In this document: positions 22,839 through 32,700 of the stretch, in pieces
Layout: the number at the start of each line of letters is the position of its first letter
Numbering within the stretch: position 1 is the first letter of the stretch
Source of the DNA: Oreohelix idahoensis
Lineage: Eukaryota; Mollusca; Gastropoda; Stylommatophora; Oreohelicidae
DNA: 64,000 bases
Reading direction: 5' to 3'
Assembly: GCA_024509875.1 (NCBI GenBank)
Contig: JAMPIV010013754.1
Coordinates: 62,001-126,000 of the forward strand
The notes under the pieces: model-generated
What the model was told of the DNA's origin: nothing
Seen by the model: the letters and a program-made list of their open reading frames with translations, nothing else
Databases searched by the model: none
Made by a program: the position numbers and the translations under genes

Positions 22839-23060
22839 GAACGAACGAACGAACTTTATTTTCGAAGGGTAAAGAATTGGGCGCGCAGGCCCGTCTAACA
22901 TTCTGCCCTTCCACTCTCATTAATCTTGCATACTATATCCTTTCATTCCCACATGATGCTTTAAGCATTAATTTAAAGGCATGCAACATTATAAAGTTAC
23001 CATAACAGCATTCATTTACAGTATGCAATCATAATAAAAAAATAAAAATTAAAAAAATAA
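22839..23060 (-). repeat. CR1-like LINE 3' end, one minisatellite unit
   Basis: Minus strand: ggcatgcaacattataaagt reads in from the right as its complement, then a single ~37-bp unit, cgggcctgcgcgcccaattc, and terminal (GTTC)n at 22839. It lies head to head with the array to its left. Confidence 0.75.
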
Positions 23061-23510
23061 GTCGGTTTTTTTTTTAAACAAACAAGCTAGTAATTGGGGA
23101 AAAAAGTAATAATAAAATAAAATAAATAAAACAATAAATAAATTCTGTATACCGACACTCACTCATGCGGTCAATCCGTCTACAATTAATCTGTATTTTT
23201 GAATGTGTCATCAATCATCAATACAAAAATTACATAAACACATTCTCGCTTATGTCCATACATTCTTGGTGGAAAATGAAATAATAATAATAACACTTTC
23301 TTACGCACTTCTGTGGCAGGAAAAGTCTTTTAGCAGTAAAAAAAAAAAAAAAAAAAAAAAGTTCACATTTCTAAAGTGCAGTGGTATGCGGGTACATTCT
23401 CACGACTCACATTTCTAAAGTACAGTATTATGCGGGTACATTCTCACATACATTACATTATATAATAATATTTTAAAGTGAATATAATAATGATATTAAT
23501 AATAATAAAT
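23061..23510. other. AT-rich filler with a poly-A run
   Basis: A/T-rich sequence, about 22 A at 23339-23360, and a partial ~50-bp duplication (acatttctaaagt...atgcgggtacattctcac) at 23365-23450. No gene. Confidence 0.6.
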
Positions 23511-23513
23511 TCT

Positions 23514-24140
23514 TTAAGCACCAAACACGGCGCATAAGGCAGAAACCAGTGCTCTCCAGGTTGTTCGTTGTGACGCCACTCCTCTTAGCTCTTGCACATT
23601 ATTTAGGCCCAACGTTCTTCCTTCTCTTATTATTGTTCTTCTGAGTGTTTCTTTTGGTCTTCCTGTTTTCCTCTTACCCTCAGGAACCCAAGTGAGCGCC
23701 TGTAGTAGTATTCTGTTGTTTTGCATTCGTAGGACATGACCGATATATGACCATCGTCTTTTCCTTATATAGTCGGAGACATATTTCTGCCTAGAGTCTT
23801 CTCTTATTTGTCGATTAGTCTTGAATTCTTTCCAACTGATGTTCATGAGTTTTCTAAGACATTTGTTCTCGAATGTATTCAGCTTGTTCTCCAATGATTT
23901 TGTTATTTTCCTACTCTCACAGCCGTATGTTAACACTGAGATAACATTTGAATTAAACAGACGAAGCTTGGTATGTATATTCAATGATCGTAATTTCCAA
24001 ATGTTAGATAATCTATTGAAGGCGCTAGCTGCCAAAGCAATTCTAGTATGGATTTCTCTTGTTGTGTCACCATCCTGAGTCATTTTACTGCCTAAATATT
24101 TGAAACTTTCAACTTTCTGTAGTAATAATAATATTACATG
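23514..24140 (-). pseudogene. RTE-like LINE RT C-terminal half
   Basis: An open minus-strand frame reads VESFKYLGSKMTQDGDTT, AFNRLSNIWKLRSLNIHTKL, SVLTYGCESRKITKS, RRWSYIGHVLRMQNNRI, GKRKTGRPKETLRRT and RTTWRALVSALCAVFGA before the stop. This is the connection/tail of an RTE-like LINE. About 200 codons are uninterrupted, so the copy is fairly young, but the RT catalytic core is absent (5' truncation at about 24140). It abuts the CR1 fragment at 24200. Confidence 0.8.
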
Positions 24141-24233
24141 GATATAAAACAAATTATTCACACACAAAAAACGAGCGGAAGAGGAAAAGAAATGTTGACC
24201 TATGGATGAGATGTTGACAGGCAAATGCTGTTT

Positions 24234-24573
24234 CTATGGGGGTAGATAATCAGTGTTAAGGAAGTGTTTGAAAAGTGCTTTGTTAAAAGAATATTGTGTA
24301 GGTAGGCATTTTAGGTGGTGTGGAAGGCTGTTCCATAAGTAGGCACCAGAGTAGGCTAGACTCTTTTTGAACAGGTCGATCCTAGGTTTGGGCAGACGTA
24401 ACTGATGTAATCGTTGTCCCTCCCTTCTACTGGTTTGAAACAATGATCTTAGGTACGACGGGGCATTGTTAGATAGAATTGTATGAGTCAGCTAGGCTTT
24501 GTTGTAGAGAAGACGTTTTTTTAGCGACAGTATTTTGGGTTCTTTTCCTGTCCTTGTGTGTGGTGTCGTGCGA
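24234..24573 (-). pseudogene. CR1-like ORF2 C-terminus (left half, split by transposon)
   Basis: Minus strand: LSLKKRLLYNKA, LSNNAPSYLR, QLRLPKPRIDLFKKSLAYSG, AYLWNSLPHHLK, FLNTDYLPP, then stop. Upstream it continues into codons that match, across the transposon at 24577-27056, the RT part at 27060-27434. Together they form one CR1 reading region interrupted by a later insertion. Confidence 0.8.
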
Positions 24574-24576
24574 TTA
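24574..24576. other. target-site duplication TTA (left; right copy 27057-27059)
   Basis: Removing 24577-27056 plus one TTA restores a continuous CR1 coding register (codons for Leu-Ile-Thr-Asp then Asn-Arg-Thr-Thr on the minus strand). This makes the 3-bp duplication convincing. Confidence 0.75.
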
Positions 24577-24767
24577 CACTGGCTAACAAAAAAAATTTTT
24601 TTTTTTTTCTCTAACATTTCTATGTTTTTCTGGTCAATTTTAATGCGCTGTTTTTAAATCTGCAAACCGTTTTTCTCTATCAGGTCGGGATCTCTAGAAA
24701 TACGCAATTGAAGTTTTTTAACAACGCATACAGTATTAAAACATCATTCGTACAGGAAGTATAACAG

Positions 24768-26690
24768 TTATGTAGGCTTGAATTTCTTTGCAGTCGACTT
24801 TCGTCGGTGAATGGCATGTGGTACATCGCGATGAAGCATCCAACAATAATCGGCAATCATGGTCACACTCCACCGTCCTTGATAACGAGACTCCATTACG
24901 GCGATATCTTGATGGAATCGTTCTCCATGTTCATCGCTGACTTCGCCAAGGTTGTCAGGGGAAAAGTCAAGATGCGAATCGAGCAAAAGGATTTTGAGGG
25001 ACATGTTACAGCCCATAATTCTGTATGCATCTATGCACTGCTTAACAATATGCACATAGTCGACAGATTTGTGATTTCCCAGAAAGTTATCGACGATCGA
25101 TTTGAATGCCAAAATTTGGGACCCAGAGATGCAGCAATAGAGAATGCAGTCAGCGACCCATAGCTTGACTGCTTGCATCAGGGTCAGCGAACCAGAGCTG
25201 ACTAAGACCCTATTCCACCTCCATGTGGTGGTCCTGGAAACAGACTGCATCACTGCAGTCTGGCTGACAGAGTATGGAACGCAGGGGGAAGGCAAACCCG
25301 GTCCCAAAAAATGCCGTGCTGAAGTCGGATGTGTCGACCGAAAGGTGCAGATATCACAGCTCCGGCGTAAACAGACACAACGCAACCAACGTCCTTTTCA
25401 GGACGAACGAGGAAGAAGAAAAAGAATGCCATCCATGCGCGAAGTTCACTACCATGTAACAAGTTCTCGAATTGTTTGTCTGCAATAACTTTCCTAATCT
25501 GAGGTTCTACAAAGATACCTTCCTTTATCTTTGCATCGCTAACTTGCGGAAACTTTTCTCGAAGATAAGTGAAAGCTTTGCTCGTTTTATCTAACGCTTT
25601 TACGAAATTCTTCATGAGCCCCAACTTTATATGTAACGGTGGTAAAATGATGCTGTATTTGTTAACTAATGGCTCGTGTATTACATTTTTATGCCCGAGC
25701 TGCATACGATCCCTGATAGGCCACACCTTTCTTGCATAATGTTCCTGTCTGTTGCGGCTGTCCCATTCACATAGGAAGCAACAAAATTTAGTATACCCAG
25801 TCTGCATGCCCGTGAGAATTGCAATGACCTTTAGGTCTCCACAAACCCGCCATTGGTAGTCATTGTACTTTATTTTTGCCAAAACTATAGCCATATTGTC
25901 ATAAGTTTCTTTCATATGAACAGAGTAGACGACTGGAATTGATGAAAATAAATTTCCGTTGTGCAATAACACGGCTTTTAGACTAGTCTTGGAAGAGTCG
26001 ATGAAAGGTCGCCATTCGTTGACTATATGCTCATGACCGAGGTGCACCATTAGACCGTTTACATCTTTGCAATAGCAAATGTCATCATCCATCTCAAAGT
26101 ATTGAACAAGTTCTCTGTGTCTATGACGAAATTTAGATATCGGAGTATTGGGCGCTAAAAGATTCCATTCTTTGAGTCGCGAACCGAGTAATTCCGCTTG
26201 TCCTTTGGTAACAGCGAGATCACATATTAGATCTGAAAGTTCTGAATGGTTAATTATATATAATCCGAGTCAGAATTAGTTTCTAAAGCGGGTAAACTAT
26301 CACTATCTGAATGTTCATTCACGTCCAATGGATACTGTTCTGGTGGAACTGGGATCGGACACGTGATTGGATCATGGGGCACTGGTTTCGAAACCGATTC
26401 AATATTTGGATAAACCACAGGCTTTCTAGTTTTAAAAGTGAAACCATGGATATTTGTCAAGCAGAAGTAACAATCAGCAGCGTGATTTGTCGGTTCACGC
26501 CACATTACTGGCACTCCAAAAGGCATCGACTTATGCTTCGGTGATTTTTCGTAACCAACCTGCCAATGTATTTGCACAAGTCGAACAAACTGCATTTGGC
26601 TTCCAAGATTTATTTGCATCATCAACTTTCGAATCGAAATAAAGTTCATATGCTTTCTTTAGTAATGGTGTAAAGTTTTTTCTGGTGAAC
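24768..26690 (-). pseudogene. putative transposase of the Chapaev3-like element, broken
   Basis: Minus strand order: a zinc-binding-like CSTCANTLAGWL with CYFC about 60 residues on (MPFGVPVMWREPTNHAADC), an acidic linker, then the main block. The main block includes VNEWRPFIDSSKTSLKAVLL, GDLKVIAILTGMQTGYTKFC, CEWDSRNRQEHYARKVWPIR, ILPPLHIKLGLMKNFVKALD and EGIFVEPQIRKVI. After the SINE it resumes with VDNFLGNHKS, EHGERFHQDIAVMESRYQGR and YCWMLHRD. I know this family from many invertebrates as an unnamed protein. Its place between matched transposon ends suggests it is the transposase. Damage: a frameshift near 26560, a stop at 26254-26256 and the SINE insertion at residue WMA|F. Confidence 0.65.
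25112..25423 (+). mobile_element. SINE-like element (family B), second copy, with 8-bp TSD
   Basis: Homologous along its length to 18401-18703, ending in ggaagaagaaaaa. It is flanked by gaatgcca (25104-25111 and 25424-25431). Excision of the element and one duplication rejoins the transposase codons on the minus strand. Six extra bases (aaattt) precede the usual gggaccc start. Confidence 0.85.
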
Positions 26691-27059
26691 ACGATCGGTA
26701 AAATATCCGCACACGTAACAGAACAGATCAGCCGAATTTCTACAACTTCTAGAAGCCATATTTCGCTCAGAATTATTTCAAAATACAGTAACTATTTGAA
26801 AAATAGCGTAACATATGTCATGCATCTTTTAGCAGTATAAAAAGTAGAATTATTTTGCATTTTATTAATTTTTAATAAGTTATATAGTAAAAATGAAACG
26901 GAGCAAATAACGGTTTCCCAAAAATATATTTATTCACAAATATCTTAAGAACCAGATGTGATAGAGATAAACGGATTTCAAATTTGAAATCAGCGCAAGA
27001 AACTGACCTAAGAACACTTATTATTATATAAGAAAGAAAAATGTTGTTTGCCAGTGTTA

Positions 27060-27434
27060 TCGGTGATCAGACGTACTGCTCTCTTTTGCAGGGAGTGCAG
27101 TCTCTTCGAGGTGGAAGCAGGGCAACAATCCCATAGTGTAGAGCAGTAATCTAGATGTGTCTGTATATGTGAGGTGTAGAACAATAGTCTAGTTTCTGCG
27201 TCTAAGAAGTGTTTTATTTTGGCTAGCTGGTACGTCTTTTGTGCTAAGTGTTTGGTTAAATTCCGTACATGGGAGTTCCACGTTAAGTGCTGGTCAATCG
27301 TGATTCCCAGAACTTTGTGTTCTGTTATATGTTCAATTAGTATTGATTCCGCGTGTAGCTGTAGCGATCTTTTGGTGCAGCTTAGGAGTTTTAGTCTGGT
27401 GGTAATCAACATAGATTTCGTTTTTGTTGTGTTT
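27060..27434 (-). pseudogene. CR1-like RT fragment (right half), inverted relative to its 3' end
   Basis: Minus strand: TTKTKSMLITTRLKLL, EHKVLGITIDQHLTWNSHVR, AKIKHFLDAETRLLFYTSHI, HLDYCSTLWDCC and LHSLQKRAVRLITD. It corresponds to RT thumb sequence also encoded at 14552-14136. It abuts the minisatellite at 27435, whose CR1 3' end runs in the opposite direction, as in a 5'-inverted LINE insertion. Confidence 0.85.
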
Positions 27435-28678
27435 ACTGGAAAGGCAAGATACAGTATGCAAGATGACAGAGAGAGAAGGGGCGGGATACAGTATGCAAGA
27501 TGACAGAGAGAGGAAGGGCAGGATACAGTATGCAAGATGACAGAGAGAGTAAGGGCAGGATACAGTATGCAAGATGACAGAGAGAGTAAGGGCAGGATAC
27601 AGTATGCAAGATGAGAGAGAGTAAGTGCAGGATACAGTATGCAAGATGAGAGAGAGAGGAAGGGCAGGATACAGTATGCAAGATGAGAGAGAGAGAGGAA
27701 GGGCAGGATACAGTATGCAAGATGACAGAGAGAGAGAGAAGGTGCAGGATACAGTATGCAAGATGACAGAGGGAGAGAGAGAAGGGGCGGGATACAGTAT
27801 GCAAGATGACAGAGAGAGGAAGGGCAGGATACAGTATGCAAGATGAGAGAGAGGAAGGGCAGGATACAGTATGCAAGATGACAGAGAGAGGAAGGGCAAG
27901 ATACAGTATGCAAGATGAGAGAGAGTAAGGGCAGGATACAGTATGCAAGATGAGAGAGAGGAAGGGCAGGATACAGTATGCAAGATGAGAGAGAGGAAGG
28001 GCAGGATACAGTATGCAAGATGACAGAGAGAGGAAGGGCAGGATACAGTATGCAAGATGAGAGAGAGTAAGGGCAGGATACAGTATGCAAGATGACAGAG
28101 AGAGTAAGGGCAGGATACAGTATGCAAGATGACAGAGAGGAAGGGCAAGATACAGTATGCAAGATGAGAGAGAGAGGAAGGGCAGGATACAGTATGCAAG
28201 ATGACAGAGAGAGAGAGAGAAAGAAGGGGCAGGATACAGTATGCAAGATGAATGAGAGAGAGAGAAGGGGCGGGATACAGTATGCAAGATGACAGAGAGA
28301 GGAAGGGCAGGATATAGTATGCAAGATGAGAGAGAGGAAGGGCACAATACAGTATGCAAGATGATAGAGAGAGGAAGGGCAGGATACAGTATGCAAGATG
28401 ACAGAGAGAGAGGAAGGGCATGATACAGTATGCAAGATGAGAGAGAGGAAGGGCAGGATACAGTATGCAAGATGATAGAGAGAGAGAGAAGGGGCAGGAT
28501 ACAGTATGCAAGATGACAGAGAGAGAGAGAGAGAGAGAGAGAAGGGGCGGGATACAGTATGCAAGATGACAGAGAGAGAAAGGGCAGGATACAGTATGCA
28601 AGATAAAAGAGAGAGGGAGGGCAGGATACAGTATGCAAGATGAGAGAGAGAGGAAGGGCATGATACAGTATGCAAGAT

Positions 28679-28725
<47 letters not shown>

Positions 28726-31700
28726 GGCAGGATACAGTGTGCAAGATGACTGAGAGAGAGAGAAAAGGGGCGGGATACAGTATGCAAGATGACAGAGAGA
28801 GGAAGGGGAGGATACAGTATGCAAGATGACAGAGAGAGGAAGGGCATGATACAGTATGCAAGATGACAGAGAGAGGAAGGGCAGGATACAGTATGCAAGA
28901 TGACAGAGAGAGGAAGGGCAGGATACAGTATGCAAGATGACAGAGAGAGAGGAAGGGCATGATACAGTATGCAAGATGACAGAGAGAGAGGAAGGGCATG
29001 ATACAGTATGCAAGATGACAGAGAGAGGAAGGGCAGGATACAGTATGCAAGATGACAGAGAGAGGAAGGGCATGATACAGTATGCAAGATGAGAGAGAGA
29101 GGAAGGGCAGGATACAGTATGCAAGATGAGAGAGAGAGGAAGGGCAGGATACAGTATGCAAGATGAGAGAGAGAGAGGAAGGGCAGGATACAGTATGCAA
29201 GATGACACAGAGAGAGAGAAGGTGCAGGATACAGTATGCAAGATGACAGAGGGAGAGAGAGAAGGGGCGGGATACAGTATGCAAGATGACAGAGAGAGGA
29301 AGGGCAGGATACAGTATGCAAGATGAGAGAGAGGAAGGGCAGGATACAGTATGCAAGATGACAGAGAGTGGAAGGGCAAGATACAGTATGCAAGATGAGA
29401 GAGAGAGTAAGGGCAGGATACAGTATGCAAGATGACAGAGAGAGGAAGGGCAGGATACAGTATGCAAGATGAGAGAGAGTAAGGGCAGGATACAGTATGC
29501 AAGATGACAGAGAGAGTAAGGGCAGGATACAGTATGCAAGATGACAGAGAGGAAGGGCAAGATACAGTATGCAAGATGAGAGAGAGAGGAAGGGCAGGAT
29601 ACAGTATGCAAGATGACAGAGAGAGAGAGAGAGAGAAGGGGCAGGATACAGTATGCAAGATGAATGAGAGAGAGAAGGGGCGGGATACAGTATGCAAGAT
29701 GACAGAGAGAGGAAGGGCAGGATATAGTATGCAAGATGAGAGAGAGGAAGGGCACAATACAGTATGCAAGATGATAGAGAGAGGAAGGGCAGGATACAGT
29801 ATGCAAGATGACAGAGAGAGAGGAAGGGCATGATACAGTATGCAAGATGAGAGAGAGGAAGGGCAGGATACAGTATGCAAGATGATAGAGAGAGAGAGAG
29901 AAGGGGCAGGATACAGTATGCAAGATGACAGAGAGAGAGAGAGAAGGGGCGGGATACAGTATGCAAGATGACAGAGAGAGAAAGGGCAGGATACAGTATG
30001 CAAGATAAAAGAGAGAGGGAGGGCAGGATACAGTATGCAAGATGACAGAGAGAGAGGAAGGGCAAGATACAGTATGCAAGATGACAGAGAGAGAGGAAGG
30101 GCAGGATACAGTATGCAAGATGACAGAGAGAGAGGAAGGGCAAGATACAGTATGCAAGATGACAGAGAGAGAGGAAGGGCAGGATACAGTATGCAAGATG
30201 AGAGAGAGAGGAAGGGCAAGATACAGTATGCAAGATGACAGAGAGAGAGGAAGGGCAAGATACAGTATGCAAGATGACAGAGAGAGAGGAAGGGCAGGAT
30301 ACAGTATGCAAGATGAGAGAGAGAGGAAGGGCAAGATACAGTATGCAAGATGAGAGAGAGAGGAAGGGCAAGATACAGTATGCAAGATGACAGAGAGAGA
30401 GGAAGGGCAAGATACAGTATGCAAGATGACAGAGAGAGAGGAAGGGCAAGATACAGTATGCAAGATGACAGAGAGAGAGGAAGGGCAAGATACAGTATGC
30501 AAGATGACAGAGAGAGAGGAAGGGCAAGATACAGTATGCAAGATGACAGAGAGAGAGGAAGGGCAAGATACAGTATGCAAGATGACAGAGAGAGAGAGGA
30601 AGGGCAGGATACAGTATGCAAGATGAGAGAGAGAGGAAGGGCAAGATACAGTATGCAAGATGACAGAGAGAGAGGAAGGGCAAGATACAGTATGCAAGAT
30701 GACAGAGAGAGAGGAAGGGCAAGATACAGTATGCAAGATGAGAGAGAGAGGAAGGGCAGGATACAGTATGCAAGATGACAGAGAGAGAGGAAGGGCAGGA
30801 TACAGTATGCAAGATGAGAGAGAGAGGAAGGGCAGGATACAGTATGCAAGATGAGAGAGAGGAAGGGCAGGATACAGTATGCAAGATGACAGAGAGAGAG
30901 GAAGGGCAGGATACAGTATGCAAGATGAGAGAGAGGAAGGGCAGGATACAGTATGCAAGATGACAGAGAGAGAGAGGAAGGGCAGGATACAGTATGCAAG
31001 ATGAGAGAGAGAGGAAGGGCAGGATACAGTATGCAAGATGAGAGAGAGAGGAAGGGCAGGATACAGTATGCAAGATGAGAGAGAGAGGAAGGGCAGGATA
31101 CAGTATGCAAGATGAGAGAGAGAGGAAGGGCAGGATACAGTATGCAAGATGACAGAGAGAGAGGAAGGGCAGGATACAGTATGCAAGATGAGAGAGAGAG
31201 AGAGAGAAGGGGCAGGATACAGTATGCAAGATGAGAGAGAGAGGAAGGGCAGGATACAGTATGCAAGATGACAGAGAGAGAGGAAGGGCAAGATACAGTA
31301 TGCAAGATGAGAGAGAGAGAGGAAGGGCAGGATACAGTATGCAAGATGACAGAGAGAGAGGAAGGGCAGGATACAGTATGCAAGATGAGAGAGAGAGGAA
31401 GGGCAGGATACAGTATGCAAGATGACAGAGAGAGAGGAAGGGCAGGATACAGTATGCAAGATGAGAGAGAGAGGAAGGGCAGGATACAGTATGCAAGATG
31501 AGAGAGAGAGGAAGGGCAAGATACAGTATGCAAGATGACAGAGAGAGAGGAAGGGCAGGATACAGTATGCAAGATGAGAGAGAGAGGAAGGGCAGGATAC
31601 AGTATGCAAGATGAGAGAGAGAGGAAGGGCAGGATACAGTATGCAAGATGAGAGAGAGAGAGGAAGGGCAAGATACAGTATGCAAGATGACAGAGAGAGA

Positions 31701-32655
31701 GGAAGGGCAGGATACAGTATGCAAGATGAGAGAGAGAGGAAGGGCAGGATACAGTATGCAAGATGAGAGAGAGAGGAAGGGCAGGATACAGTATGCAAGA
31801 TGAGAGAGAGAGGAAGGGCAGGATACAGTATGCAAGATGACAGAGAGAGAGGAAGGGCAGGATACAGTATGCAAGATGACAGAGAGAGAGGAAGGGCAGG
31901 ATACAGTATGCAAGATGAGAGAGAGAGGAAGGGCAGGATACAGTATGCAAGATGAGAGAGAGAGGAAGGGCAGGATACAGTATGCAAGATGACAGAGAGA
32001 GAGGAAGGGCAAGATACAGTATGCAAGATGAGAGAGAGAGGAAGGGCAGGATACAGTATGCAAGATGACAGAGAGAGAGGAAGGGCAGGATACAGTATGC
32101 AAGATGAGAGAGAGAGGAAGGGCAGGATACAGTATGCAAGATGACAGAGAGAGAGGAAGGGCAGGATACAGTATGCAAGATGAGAGAGAGAGGAAGGGCA
32201 GGATACAGTATGCAAGATGAGAGAGAGAGGAAGGGCAGGATACAGTATGCAAGATGAGAGAGAGAGGAAGGGCAAGATACAGTATGCAAGATGACAGAGA
32301 GAGAGGAAGGGCAGGATACAGTATGCAAGATGAGAGAGAGAGGAAGGGCAGGATACAGTATGCAAGATGAGAGAGAGAGGAAGGGCAAGATACAGTATGC
32401 AAGATGACAGAGAGAGAGGAAGGGCAGGATACAGTATGCAAGATGAGAGAGAGAGGAAGGGCAGGATACAGTATGCAAGATGAGAGAGAGAGGAAGGGCA
32501 AGATACAGTATGCAAGATGACAGAGAGAGGAAGGGCAGGATACAGTATGCAAGATGACAGAGAGAGGAAGGGCAGGATACAGTATGCAAGATGAGAGAGA
32601 GAGGAAAGCAGGATACAGTATGCAAGATGACAGAGAGAGGAAGGGCAGGATGTAA
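27435..32655 (+). repeat. giant ~37-bp minisatellite, about 139 units (CR1 3'UTR unit)
   Basis: About 5.2 kb of units starting aggatacagtatgcaagatg and ending gaagggc, 35-47 bp long depending on the internal GA run. Variants include caagata for caggata, gtaaggg for gaaggg, and aaggggcggg units with long GA runs. The unit matches a single-copy segment of CR1 3'UTRs elsewhere in the window. At its right end the array passes into CR1 3'-terminal sequence (gtaagacgggcctgcatgcc). The minus strand is free of stops in all three frames across most of the array, which produces very long but meaningless frames. Confidence 0.97.
27640..30020 (+). repeat. higher-order duplication inside the giant array
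   Basis: Rare variants recur in the same order about 1.4-1.48 kb apart: ggtgcaggat at 27741 and 29221, gatgaatgagag near 28249 and 29661, agataaaagagagaggga at 28601 and 30003. A block of about 1 kb or more was therefore duplicated. The array right of about 30020 is more homogeneous. Confidence 0.8.
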
Positions 32656-32700
32656 GACGGGCCTGCATGCCCAACTAAATAGTAATATTCAAAAAAAGGT
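32640..32700 (+). repeat. CR1-like LINE 3' terminus ending the array
   Basis: gtaagacgggcctgcatgcc follows the last units as in other CR1 3' ends. The final part is diverged and no (GTTC)n is left. Confidence 0.65.

Larger units (their letters stand above)
24577..27056 (-). mobile_element. CACTA-group (Chapaev3-like) DNA transposon, 2.48 kb
   Basis: The ends are inverted: CACTGGCTAACAAAAAAA at the left, and the complement of CACTGGCAAACAACATTTTT at the right. Further similarity lies inside, with (c)ctgatagagaaaaacgg against tgtgatagagataaacgg. The target duplication is TTA. CAC termini with a 3-bp TWA duplication fit what I recall of Chapaev3 in the CMC (CACTA/Mirage/Chapaev) group. The element carries one protein relic (24768-26690) and received a SINE at 25112-25423. 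The insertion splits CR1 ORF2. Confidence 0.7.

Noticed and set aside
21699..22920. Three overlapping minus-strand frames of about 280-400 codons
   Set aside because: Same reason: they translate the minisatellite unit in three frames.
24768..25385. One continuous 205-codon protein on the minus strand
   Set aside because: Its N-terminal half translates the SINE insertion; only the C-terminal half belongs to the transposase relic.
27625..31501. Many plus-strand frames rich in RERGRAGYSMQD or EEGQDTVCKM
   Set aside because: Repeat-encoded peptides of the array with stops at irregular units.
27008..32674. Frames of more than 1,700 codons on the minus strand
   Set aside because: They run through a 37-bp tandem array in all three frames and only the last ~140 codons of one frame (27008-27434) resemble a protein (CR1 RT, then flanking transposon end). 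They are not genes.
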